A DNA stretch of 24,849 nt from positions 1 through 24,849 of the forward strand of contig PNNU01000006.1 of the NCBI GenBank assembly GCA_013824385.1, written 5' to 3'. Position 1 is the first letter of the stretch; each line of letters begins with the position of its first letter. This DNA is from Anaerolinea sp. (lineage in GTDB: Bacteria > Chloroflexota > Anaerolineae > Anaerolineales > Anaerolineaceae). The notes under the pieces are model-generated. The model saw nothing but the letters and a program-made list of their open reading frames with translations, ran no database searches and was not told the DNA's origin. A program made the translations under genes and the position numbers. Positions 15,713-22,869 of the stretch are shown piece after piece.

Positions 15713-15740
15713 ATCTCACCTCCGTATTCATGAGTAAGGA

Positions 15741-16367
15741 TTACGCCGAAATACCTTCCAGGCTTTCAAGGGCACGAATTGCTGCATCTCGAGCAGTGAT
15801 GATTTCAGCTTCACTGCCGGCAAGCCACATACGTCCGAATCGTCCAACAGAAGACACATGGATTAAGTTAATGCTTGCTTTTTTCTCGGCTTCATTAACT
15901 GCATAATTAATATATGCCGCCGGTGTACATTCCAATACGAGCATGGTTTGTCCGGGAACTAACATACTTCCACGGCGGAATCGATTAATAAGTTGAGCTT
16001 GATATGGGTCAACGCGGGTAATGACTTGGGTAGAAGCTACTTGTGGCCGAATTCGATCAGTGACCTTTAAACCGAGTCGATCGAGCACAACATCCCCGGC
16101 TTCAAGAACATCTGATTGACTTTTTGAATGAACTTCAAACATGCCAAACTCGCGTTCCACAATTTGGGCACCTGGGTGTGCCTCAGTTGCTTTTAGTGCA
16201 ATATCAACAACACGAAATACTTCATTACCTGGAGCCATTTCAACATAGAGGGCTGCCATACCCTCGGTCGGAAGGTCACCCTGAGTGACAGAACCAATGA
16301 AGGCGGCATACTGAGCCTGCATTCGGTCAATGAGGCAATAGCATCTTAATGAAAGGGTCTCAGCCAT
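15741..16367 (-). CDS. BMC-T shell trimer, stacking CsoS1D/CcmP type
   Basis: 208 aa with two tandem BMC domains. Domain 1 (about 8-100): LRCYCLIDRMQAQYAAFIGS and EVFRVVDIALKATEAHPGAQ, then IVEREFGMFEVHS. Domain 2 (about 110-205): STQVITRVDPYQAQLINRFR, RGSMLVPGQTMLVLE and VGRFGRMWLAGSEAEI. This pattern matches the circularly permuted trimers that stack in pairs and have a large gated pore (CsoS1D, CcmP and the T2/T3 proteins of the Haliangium shell). It would admit larger substrates such as sugar phosphates or CoA. RBS is weak (AGTAGAC). It is the only BMC-T gene here and follows the BMC-H gene by 5 bp. Confidence 0.93.
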   Translation of the reverse strand: MAETLSLRCYCLIDRMQAQYAAFIGSVTQGDLPTEGMAALYVEMAPGNEVFRVVDIALKATEAHPGAQIVEREFGMFEVHSKSQSDVLEAGDVVLDRLGLKVTDRIRPQVASTQVITRVDPYQAQLINRFRRGSMLVPGQTMLVLECTPAAYINYAVNEAEKKASINLIHVSSVGRFGRMWLAGSEAEIITARDAAIRALESLEGISA

Positions 16368-16372
16368 TTTGT

Positions 16373-16687
16373 CTACTTTTCACTGCGGCTGGCAACACTG
16401 CCTTTGCTGCGTTTGGGCAGGATCATGTCGATATCAGAGTGTGGGCGGGGAATCACATGCACAGATGCTAATTCACCGACACGTTTTGCCGCGGCTGCAC
16501 CTGCATCAGTGGCGGCTTTAACTGCACCGACATCACCTCTGACCATTACTGTAACGAAACCACCCCCAATATATTCAGAACCGATCAACTCCACATTTGC
16601 AGCTTTGACCATTGCATCGGCAGCCTCAATTGCTCCTACTAATCCGCGTGTTTCAACCATTCCTAAAGCGATCAAAGTTGTGTCCAT
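16373..16687 (-). CDS. BMC-H hexameric shell protein
   Basis: 104 aa. The single BMC domain is clear: [60 protein letters not shown] and [10 protein letters not shown]. It forms the hexamers that tile the facets of the shell. The C-terminal 15 residues ([13 protein letters not shown]) are a basic, probably flexible tail. GGAAGGTAG lies before ATG 16687. It is the only BMC-H gene in the operon, so facets would be built mostly from this one protein plus the BMC-T trimer. Confidence 0.96.
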   Translation of the reverse strand: MDTTLIALGMVETRGLVGAIEAADAMVKAANVELIGSEYIGGGFVTVMVRGDVGAVKAATDAGAAAAKRVGELASVHVIPRPHSDIDMILPKRSKGSVASRSEK

Positions 16688-16755
16688 TATTTGCTACCTT
16701 CCTTTTCAATCTGATAATTTGATGTTATTTGAAACAAGAAAAGAAAATCACCAAT

Positions 16756-18219
16756 CTAAAAGTGATTGTTCTTACTTTCCAATATTTCACGAGTAACTTC
16801 AAGGATCGCTTTTTCCAGTTCTTGCGTGCGAGGAATGTTGGGTAGGTTAGCGGGTGCAAGTACCTCAGCTGGCGGTTCTTTAAGTTCATAAGCTAATCGT
16901 TTGATGTTTATTAAATGGGACGCAGTAATATTGTCGCCAGTTATTGCACCTCCAACACCACCTGAACCCAACGTGAAAGAAGGCATTAATCCAGTGGTCA
17001 AACCGGTTGCACCCAGAGTACCCATGGTATTGACCAAAATTCGAAAAACCGGTTTCTCAAGCCCAAAAGCGAGAATAACTCTTTCGTCTTGCGCGTAGAC
17101 AATCTGAGTGTGCCCACGACCGCCTGTTTCGATTAAAGCCATGGATACTTCACAACCACGTTCCCAGCCATCAACTTCGTACCAACCAAGAACTGTTGTA
17201 AGCTTTTCGTGTGACAGGGGTTCATCACGTCCAACTTTAATGAGTGGGGTGACTAAAACGCGGGCAGAATCCGGGATGCTAAAACCGGCATAAGTGGCAA
17301 CGTAACGGGCAGGTTTTCCGACCACAGCAACATTCATGCTTCCATCAGGTTGAAAGACTGCCTTACGAAGGGCGTTGGTCTCTTTTTCTGAACAAAAATA
17401 AGCACCTTGCGCGAACATCAATTCTGCAAGTTGGTGTGCGATCGGCTTGTCGGCAATAATTGCTTGCTCTGATGCACATATGGTGGAACAGTCAAATGAT
17501 TTTGAGGCAACAATATAGCGTGCCGCTTTTTCAAGGTCAGCACTTCGATCGACATACACTGGCACGTTTCCCGGGCCAACACCATAGGCAGGTTTACCGG
17601 TTGAATGAGCAGCGCGCACCATCGGGGTTCCCCCGGTTGCCAAAATAAGAGCAGTGTGTTTGTGCGTCATCAGTTCGTGAGAACCTTGCATTGAGACCTG
17701 TTGTATGCAATCTATTAAACCGCGAGGAGCACCGGCTTTTTCTGCAGCTTGGGCCATAACAAAAGCAGCCTCATTCGTGCAACGTGCTGCACTGGGGTGA
17801 GGAGAAAAGACAATCGCATTGCGAGCTTTTAGTGCGATGAGAGATTTAAAAAAAGTGGTTGAAGTCGGGTTGGTTGAAGGGATTAAGCCCGCAATCACTC
17901 CCATCGGCCAGGCAATATCATATACCCGACGTTGCGGATCGTGGTTAATGACTCCAACAGTTTTTTGTTCACGTATGCTCTCCCATACTAATTTGGAGCC
18001 AACGATGTTTTTTAATTTTTTGTGTTCAGCAATACCAAATCCGGTTTCTTCTTGAGCCATTTTTCCGAGACGTTCAGATGCTTGAACACCAGCCTCAGCC
18101 ATGGCTTCACAGACTCGATCTACCTCTGCTTGAGTCGCATGACTCCATATCTTCCATGCTTCGTATGCAATAGTTACTTTTTCGCGCGCTTCTTGAATCG
18201 AGGAGAGATCATTAAACAT
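16756..18219 (-). CDS. CoA-acylating aldehyde dehydrogenase with C-terminal encapsulation helix
   Basis: 487 aa of the EutE/PduP/AdhE-N family. Motifs are GVIAGLIPSTNPTSTTFFKS (residues 107-126), ATGGTPMVRAAHSTGKPAYG, GPGNVPVYVDRSAD and the catalytic stretch SFDCSTICASEQAII with Cys248. It oxidises a short aldehyde to acyl-CoA with NAD+. After a Pro-rich linker (EPPAEVLAPANLPNIP) the last 24 residues form an amphipathic helix (RTQELEKAILEVTREILES) absent from cytosolic relatives and typical of BMC encapsulation peptides. It is the second gene of the operon, next to the shell genes, and is the signature enzyme of a metabolosome. The aldehyde is not shown by the sequence; acetaldehyde or methylthioacetaldehyde is predicted from the neighbours. 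Confidence 0.94.
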   Translation of the reverse strand: MFNDLSSIQEAREKVTIAYEAWKIWSHATQAEVDRVCEAMAEAGVQASERLGKMAQEETGFGIAEHKKLKNIVGSKLVWESIREQKTVGVINHDPQRRVYDIAWPMGVIAGLIPSTNPTSTTFFKSLIALKARNAIVFSPHPSAARCTNEAAFVMAQAAEKAGAPRGLIDCIQQVSMQGSHELMTHKHTALILATGGTPMVRAAHSTGKPAYGVGPGNVPVYVDRSADLEKAARYIVASKSFDCSTICASEQAIIADKPIAHQLAELMFAQGAYFCSEKETNALRKAVFQPDGSMNVAVVGKPARYVATYAGFSIPDSARVLVTPLIKVGRDEPLSHEKLTTVLGWYEVDGWERGCEVSMALIETGGRGHTQIVYAQDERVILAFGLEKPVFRILVNTMGTLGATGLTTGLMPSFTLGSGGVGGAITGDNITASHLINIKRLAYELKEPPAEVLAPANLPNIPRTQELEKAILEVTREILESKNNHF

Positions 18220-18243
18220 AAGGGCTGATATCCTTAATCGATG

Positions 18244-18537
18244 TTACAAATTCTTGATAAAGACATTTTTTCCATCTACATTGAGACTATCTATCACAGA
18301 CATAATGACGGCGTCAACCGGGGTGTCTTTTGTCTGGTTGGTTTGGCGTGCTGAAGACCCTGAACAGGTAAGTACCAAATCACCTTCACCCGCGTCAACT
18401 GTATCGATGGCAACAAAAGGTTTTCCTTGGGGAGTACCATATTCATCTGTCTGGCGCACAATCATGAGCTTGCGACCAACCAGACGCTCATCTTTTATTG
18501 TGGATACTGCGGTGCCGATTACTTTTGCGATAAACAT
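18244..18537 (-). CDS. BMC-P pentameric vertex protein, first gene of the BMC operon
   Basis: 97 aa, EutN/CcmL family: MFIAKVIGTAVSTIKDERLV, GRKLMIVRQTDEYGTPQGKP, FVAIDTVDAGEGDLVLTCSG and DAVIMSVIDSLNVDG. It forms vertex pentamers. RBS GGAGA lies before ATG 18537. It is the promoter-proximal gene, followed after 24 bp by the aldehyde dehydrogenase. Transcription would start near 18666 at the minus-strand promoter. Confidence 0.95.
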   Translation of the reverse strand: MFIAKVIGTAVSTIKDERLVGRKLMIVRQTDEYGTPQGKPFVAIDTVDAGEGDLVLTCSGSSARQTNQTKDTPVDAVIMSVIDSLNVDGKNVFIKNL

Positions 18538-18648
18538 GGTCTTCTCCGTAAACCTTTCTTTTTTATTACTAATAGATCTGAAGGATTGCCGGGTTCGTTT
18601 GAAAAAGAAAGATCGTGATTATTTCTTTAATCCTTGCGTTGAACCAAA

Positions 18649-18662
18649 GTTCATTATTGCAC
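18649..18662 (-). promoter_or_regulatory. Operator-like site O1 on the BMC promoter
   Basis: GTTCATTATTGCAC differs from the palindromic copies at 18741 and 18835 mainly by one base in the right arm (GCAC for GAAC). It lies just downstream of the BMC operon -10, over the predicted start of transcription, as expected for a repressor site. Confidence 0.5.
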
Positions 18663-18672
18663 ATTTATACAA

Positions 18673-18701
18673 ATTGTACCCATTGAGTAAATAAAAGTCA
18701 A
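18673..18701 (-). promoter_or_regulatory. Promoter of the BMC operon
   Basis: On the minus strand TTGACT (+ strand 18696-18701) and TACAAT (18673-18678) are separated by exactly 17 bp. Predicted transcription begins near 18666, giving a leader of about 130 nt before ATG 18537. Confidence 0.65.
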
Positions 18702-18737
18702 TTAGTAAATCTATAAAAGGACAAATGTCATGAAACA

Positions 18738-18757
18738 AATGTTCGTTATTGAACAAT
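18738..18757 (+). promoter_or_regulatory. Operator-like site O2, GlpR/DeoR-type
   Basis: AATGTTCGTTATTGAACAAT, with core GTTC-N6-GAAC at 18741-18754. By eye it matches the E. coli GlpR consensus WATGTTCGWTAWCGAACATW at 18 of 20 positions. Its right arm contains TTGAAC, the -35 of the promoter at 18749-18777. A DeoR-family regulator is the natural candidate, but none is encoded in this window. Confidence 0.6.
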
Positions 18758-18777
18758 TGATTATTGTGCAATATAAT
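18749..18777 (+). promoter_or_regulatory. Upstream promoter of the importer/mtnK operon
   Basis: TTGAAC (18749-18754), 17-bp spacer, TATAAT (18772-18777). The -35 is the right arm of operator O2. An inverted repeat CTCATAACTATGAG (18779-18792) covers the predicted start and may be another control site. Confidence 0.55.
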
Positions 18778-18831
18778 CCTCATAACTATGAGATCTGATA
18801 AACGAAAAAATTTTTACCCCAAGGCTTAACA

Positions 18832-18851
18832 AATGTTCAGTATTGAACTTT
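18832..18851 (+). promoter_or_regulatory. Operator-like site O3, GlpR/DeoR-type
   Basis: AATGTTCAGTATTGAACTTT, core GTTCA...TGAAC at 18835-18848. It lies 94 bp from O2, which is 92 bp from O1, so the three sites are about nine helical turns apart. Its right arm forms the -35 of the proximal promoter of the forward operon. Confidence 0.6.
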
Positions 18852-18870
18852 TATTAATTTCGTTTATAAT
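18843..18870 (+). promoter_or_regulatory. Proximal promoter of the importer/mtnK operon
   Basis: TTGAAC (18843-18848), 16-bp spacer, TATAAT (18865-18870). A perfect inverted repeat ATGGTA-GAGA-TACCAT (18877-18892) covers the predicted start and could be a second operator, of GntR or LacI type. Confidence 0.6.
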
Positions 18871-18932
18871 GATCACATGGTAGAGATACCATCCAACCAT
18901 ATCCACAATTTAATATTTTAAGGAGAGTGAAG

Positions 18933-20066
18933 ATGAGAAAGTTGTTTGGATTAGTGCTTATCACTGTTTTCTTGCTTAGCGCCTGCGCCCCAGTCGCTGC
19001 AACAACCCCTACACAGGCAGTTGTTGAAGAAGCAACCCAGGCTGTCGCTGAAGCAACAACCAATCCCTTAGAAGGCGTTCCTGCTGGTATTACCCCAGGT
19101 CTAAAGATTGCGGTTATTCGCAACCTCCCCTCTGATGACCATACCAAACAATTCCTTGATGGAGCCCGTACAGAAGGCGAATCTTTCGGTTTTGTTGTTG
19201 ACACTTTCATTGCAGACAATGATGATGTCAAATTTCAAGATTTGGTTGCACAGGCTATTCAAAAAGGCTATGACGGTTTAATCATTTCTCACGGAAAAGG
19301 TGATTATTCATATGACATGCTTAAACCAGCCGTGGATGCAGGTATCAAAGTCGTAACCTTCGATACAGTCATTGACAAAGATGGCGCTAACTTGCCTGAA
19401 ATTACCACTACTTTCCAAGATGATTTTGCTCTGGCAGAACTCTCTCTTACTGAAATCGCTGCCCTGGGTAAAGACGGCAATCCCGCTCGTGTAATTAAAT
19501 TATGGTGGGGTCCTGGTGTTCCTCCCTTGGATCGCCGCGAAACAATTTATCAGAAGTTCTTGGAAGAAGGCAAAATCGAAACTCTTGAAACCATTGGACC
19601 ATCGAATTTCCAGGATGTTCAGGGTGATATCGCTGCTAAAGTTGGTGCTATCCTGGCGAAATATCCCGAAGGAACTGTTGATGCAATCTGGGGTTCATGG
19701 GATGAAATGGCTAAAGGTGCCTATAAAGCATTGGTTGATGCTGGACGTACCGACATTGCTCTTATCTCTATCGACATTTCAAATCAAGATATGAATTTGA
19801 TGCGCGAAGAGAACTCTGTCTGGTATTCCACCGCTGCTGTTGATCCACGTTTGATTGGTATCGTTGATATGCGTTTGTTGGCCAAGAAATTTGCAGAAGA
19901 AGAACTTCCTGCCAACTATGACCTTGAAGCAAAATTAATTAAACAATCCGATTTGAAACCTGATACCAATATGGAAACCCTCAAGGATGTTATTGAAGGT
20001 TGGGGTAAATCGGATGCTTTCAATGAACCGTGGATGGATGTTCTAAGAGCTGCGTTTGTAAAATAG
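18933..20066 (+). CDS. Ribose-type (RbsB-like) ABC substrate-binding lipoprotein
   Basis: 377 aa from ATG 18933, with AGGAG at 18921-18925; the in-frame GTG at 18927 is less well spaced. The signal peptide ends with LLSAC (Cys18) and a Thr/Ala/Glu linker. The mature protein is of the LacI/RbsB fold (periplasmic-binding-protein family 4): LKIAVIRNLPSDDHTKQFLD, IQKGYDGLIISHGKGDYSYD, DAGIKVVTFDTVID and GTVDAIWGSWDEMAKGAYKA, then ALISIDIS. It captures a pentose-like sugar for the RbsA/RbsC partners downstream. mtnK and mtnA in the same operon suggest 5-methylthioribose or 5-deoxyribose as ligand. Ligand identity is inferred from context only. Confidence 0.92.
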   Translation: MRKLFGLVLITVFLLSACAPVAATTPTQAVVEEATQAVAEATTNPLEGVPAGITPGLKIAVIRNLPSDDHTKQFLDGARTEGESFGFVVDTFIADNDDVKFQDLVAQAIQKGYDGLIISHGKGDYSYDMLKPAVDAGIKVVTFDTVIDKDGANLPEITTTFQDDFALAELSLTEIAALGKDGNPARVIKLWWGPGVPPLDRRETIYQKFLEEGKIETLETIGPSNFQDVQGDIAAKVGAILAKYPEGTVDAIWGSWDEMAKGAYKALVDAGRTDIALISIDISNQDMNLMREENSVWYSTAAVDPRLIGIVDMRLLAKKFAEEELPANYDLEAKLIKQSDLKPDTNMETLKDVIEGWGKSDAFNEPWMDVLRAAFVK

Positions 20067-20143
20067 GTTTAACGTCTCGGTAGTAAAAGTCTTCTGGTTG
20101 GATGATCTTTTATACCGTCGTAAAATCGATCGCGTAATTTTAA

Positions 20144-20195
20144 CTGCTCGGCCTGGTTCAGTACTATTCTTCAATCCAAGCTCCAGGCTGAGCAG
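20144..20195 (+). terminator. Long stem-loop between binding-protein and ATPase genes
   Basis: CTGCTCGGCCTGG (20144-20156) pairs with CCAGGCTGAGCAG (20183-20195) over 13 bp with one G-T wobble and a 26-nt loop. No U-run follows. It is probably a partial terminator or RNA-stabilising hairpin that raises the binding protein relative to the ATPase and permease. I see no gene in the rest of 20067-20317. Confidence 0.5.
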
Positions 20196-20329
20196 TAATG
20201 CTGAAGCAAGTCCTAATTTATTTTAGTTATTACAAGCAACAGATTTATTAACATCAATTTATGCTATTATTTCATATTATTTAGTTCTACATCCTGCCGT
20301 CCGCAAGGAGGTGTAATATCGACACACAA

Positions 20330-21838
20330 GTGTTGCATCAGTTAGAGATGAAAGATATCTCAATAGAATTTCCAGGCGTAAAAGCCCTTTCGAATGTAGA
20401 TATTAACGTTGAGAGTGGCAATATTCATGCATTAGTTGGCGCAAATGGCGCAGGAAAATCCACCCTGATGAAAATCATGGCTGGAGCATACAATCATTAT
20501 TCGGGTTCCATATACTTTAATGGTGAGGAAGTAGCTATTCGGTCTCCAAGAGATGCGAAGAATTTGGGAATTGAGATTGTTTATCAAGAAGTTGATACCG
20601 CTCTTGTTCCTTACTTGACCGTTGCAGAAAACATTATGTTGAATGTATTGGTTAACAAAATGGAGGGCAGGGTATTTGTTAGGTGGTCAAAAATTCATCA
20701 AGCAGCACGCCAAATTCTAAAGCGTCTGAATATTCAAATTGACACGAAAGAAATTGTTCAGAATTTAAAGCTGGCTCAAAAACAAATGGTTTTGATAGCT
20801 CGAGCTATTGCAGAAGATTGTCGATTTTTGATTTTAGATGAACCGACAGCGCCTCTTTCAAATACTGAGACAGTTGAACTCTTTAGAATATTGAAAGATC
20901 TCGCTGAGAATCATAATGTTGGCGTCATCTTTATTTCTCACCGTTTACCTGAGATTTTTGAGATTTGTAAAGATATCACCATTATGAAAGATGGTCAGGT
21001 AGTTACTCGCCAATCAGTAGCTGATTTGAGTGTGGCAAAAGTAGTTGAGTTTATGCTTGGGCAAAAACTCTCTGAGGTGTTTCCGAAACGCAAAGCCGAA
21101 ATTGGAGCCACTGTATTTGAAGTTTCTCATCTGACTGAAAAAGAAGAAGCAGTAAAAGATATCAGCCTATTTGTGCGTGCTGGTGAGATAGTGGGTGTTA
21201 CCGGGCTCGTAGGCGCTGGTAAAACAGAGTTGTGCAAAACGATATTTGGAAGCCTAAAAACCAGGTCGGGTGAGATTACGTTAAAAGGAAAAAAGATAAG
21301 AATATCTTCACCGTTTTCAGCCGTCTCTCAAGGATTGGCCCTTGTGCCTGAAGAGCGTCGAAAGGAAGGAGTTCTTGTCGAGGAGCCTGTTTTTTCCAAT
21401 CTTTCTGCTGCCACTCTTGCAAAATTTTCTACTCCATTGGGTTTTATTAAATCACTGGCAGAAAAGTTAAATGCGCGTAAGATGATAACTGAATTAGCCA
21501 TTAAAACGCCAAATGAAAACCAGAAAGTCGCTTTTCTTTCTGGTGGAAATCAACAAAAAGTTGCGGTTGGCAAGTGGTTAAATGCTGATGCAGATGTTTT
21601 CATTTTTGATGAACCAACTAAAGGTGTTGATGTTGGCGCCAAGCATGATATTTTTGAATTAATTGGTCGTCTGGCAGTTGCTGGCAAAGGAGTAATTTAT
21701 GCCACCTGTGAATTCACTGAAATTTTAGGCATCACCGACCGTACTTATGTGATGTATGATGGTCAGATTGCACAAGAACTTGAAACAGCCAATACTGATG
21801 AAGAAAAACTACTCTTCTACTCAACTGGAGGTAAGTAA
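20330..21838 (+). CDS. Ribose-type ABC ATPase with two ATPase domains (RbsA-like)
   Basis: 502 aa from GTG 20330, normal for RbsA. Domain 1: MKDISIEFPGVKALSNVDIN, Walker A GANGAGKST (residues 37-45), a degenerate signature LKLAQKQMVLIARAI and Walker B FLILDEPTAPLS. Domain 2: GLVGAGKTEL, LVPEERRKEGVL, a full signature LSGGNQQKVAVGKWL and VFIFDEPTKGVDVG. This asymmetry is normal for the family. It powers import with the RbsC-type permease that follows after 3 bp. The perfect ribosome site AAGGAGGTG (20305-20313) is 18 nt from this GTG but only 6 nt from an in-frame ATC at 20318, so translation may begin there instead. Sugar specificity is inferred from mtnK and mtnA. Confidence 0.93.
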   Translation: MLHQLEMKDISIEFPGVKALSNVDINVESGNIHALVGANGAGKSTLMKIMAGAYNHYSGSIYFNGEEVAIRSPRDAKNLGIEIVYQEVDTALVPYLTVAENIMLNVLVNKMEGRVFVRWSKIHQAARQILKRLNIQIDTKEIVQNLKLAQKQMVLIARAIAEDCRFLILDEPTAPLSNTETVELFRILKDLAENHNVGVIFISHRLPEIFEICKDITIMKDGQVVTRQSVADLSVAKVVEFMLGQKLSEVFPKRKAEIGATVFEVSHLTEKEEAVKDISLFVRAGEIVGVTGLVGAGKTELCKTIFGSLKTRSGEITLKGKKIRISSPFSAVSQGLALVPEERRKEGVLVEEPVFSNLSAATLAKFSTPLGFIKSLAEKLNARKMITELAIKTPNENQKVAFLSGGNQQKVAVGKWLNADADVFIFDEPTKGVDVGAKHDIFELIGRLAVAGKGVIYATCEFTEILGITDRTYVMYDGQIAQELETANTDEEKLLFYSTGGK

Positions 21839-21841
21839 TCC

Positions 21842-22843
21842 ATGCAGCTATCCTCAAATGCTCAAATAAAAAAGGTTCGCGTCCAAACTGTTTTGTTAAA
21901 TTTTGTGACAAAATGGGGAACGATTCTGGCTATCGGCGGGTTGTTGCTGTTTTTTTCACTTTCCATGCCAGATATATTTATGACGTCATCCAATATAACA
22001 ACCATTTTGCGTAGCATTTCGATCGTAACTGTTATTGCAATTGGTATTACGATCTCATTGACCATTAATGGGTTTGACCTCTCGATCGGATCCATGGCTA
22101 CTTTTGCCGACACAATGGTTATTTCGATGTTCGTTTGGCATAACATGCCAACTGTTCCTGCAATTTTAGTTACACTTGGAGTCGCATTAGTAGTTGGTGC
22201 CTTTAATGCATTTTTAATCGTTAAAATAAAAATCCCCGATATGCTGGTGACATTGGCATCCCTCTTTATTTTTGAAGGAGTGGCAATGACCTACGCGGGC
22301 GGCGGTTCTATTAGCCAAGGTATGCCGCGACTGGATGGTACGCCTACTTTTGGTGTTATTCCTGCTGTGTTTAAAACAATAGGAACAGCTCCAACGATTA
22401 TCATAATTATGCTGGTTGTTGTTGCTTTGGCCCATGTCTTCTTGAACTACACCAAATACGGTCGTTATCTATATGTTGTAGGTGGAAACATGGAAGCAGC
22501 CCGGCTTTCGGGTATACCTGTTGATCGCTATCGCACTTTGGCTTACTTACTTTCAGCATTGCTCGCAGCAGTTGGGGGCATTATTTTAGCTTCTCGTATC
22601 GGGTCCGCACAAATTAATGCTGGTGCAGGATATCTAATGCCTTCTGTTGCGGCAGCATTTATCGGTCTTTCAGTCGCAGGAGCTGGTCGCCCTAATGCAC
22701 TAGGTACATTTGCAGGCGCAGTGCTAGTCGGTGTTCTGGAAAACGGTCTGGTGATGATGTCCGTTCCCTATTATTCATTGAATATTATTAAGGGAGCTGT
22801 TTTGGTGCTGGCTCTCGCTCTAACTTATTTTCGTAAAAAGTAA
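21842..22843 (+). CDS. Ribose-type ABC permease (RbsC-like)
   Basis: 333 aa, hydrophobic throughout with about eight to ten membrane segments. Family marks are TINGFDLSIGSMATFADTMV, KIPDMLVTLASLFIFEGVA, the segment SGIPVDRYRTLAYLLSALLA and ASRIGSAQINAGAGYLMPSV. The usual 'AavviGGtsl.GG.G' reads AAAFIGLSVAGAGRPN, a local change seen in divergent RbsC proteins. It forms the membrane channel with the RbsA-like ATPase and receives substrate from the RbsB-like lipoprotein. It is followed after 26 bp by mtnK. Confidence 0.93.
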   Translation: MQLSSNAQIKKVRVQTVLLNFVTKWGTILAIGGLLLFFSLSMPDIFMTSSNITTILRSISIVTVIAIGITISLTINGFDLSIGSMATFADTMVISMFVWHNMPTVPAILVTLGVALVVGAFNAFLIVKIKIPDMLVTLASLFIFEGVAMTYAGGGSISQGMPRLDGTPTFGVIPAVFKTIGTAPTIIIIMLVVVALAHVFLNYTKYGRYLYVVGGNMEAARLSGIPVDRYRTLAYLLSALLAAVGGIILASRIGSAQINAGAGYLMPSVAAAFIGLSVAGAGRPNALGTFAGAVLVGVLENGLVMMSVPYYSLNIIKGAVLVLALALTYFRKK

Positions 22844-22869
22844 TTCAATAAATTATCGGAGGAAACTCA

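Noticed and set aside
18254..18694. 146-aa forward open frame across the BMC-P gene and control region
   Set aside because: It is antisense to a conserved BMC-P gene and runs through the operators and promoter; no domain is recognisable.
20144..20195. Riboswitch before the RbsA-like gene
   Set aside because: It is only a single long hairpin; no multi-helix conserved riboswitch core could be recognised.
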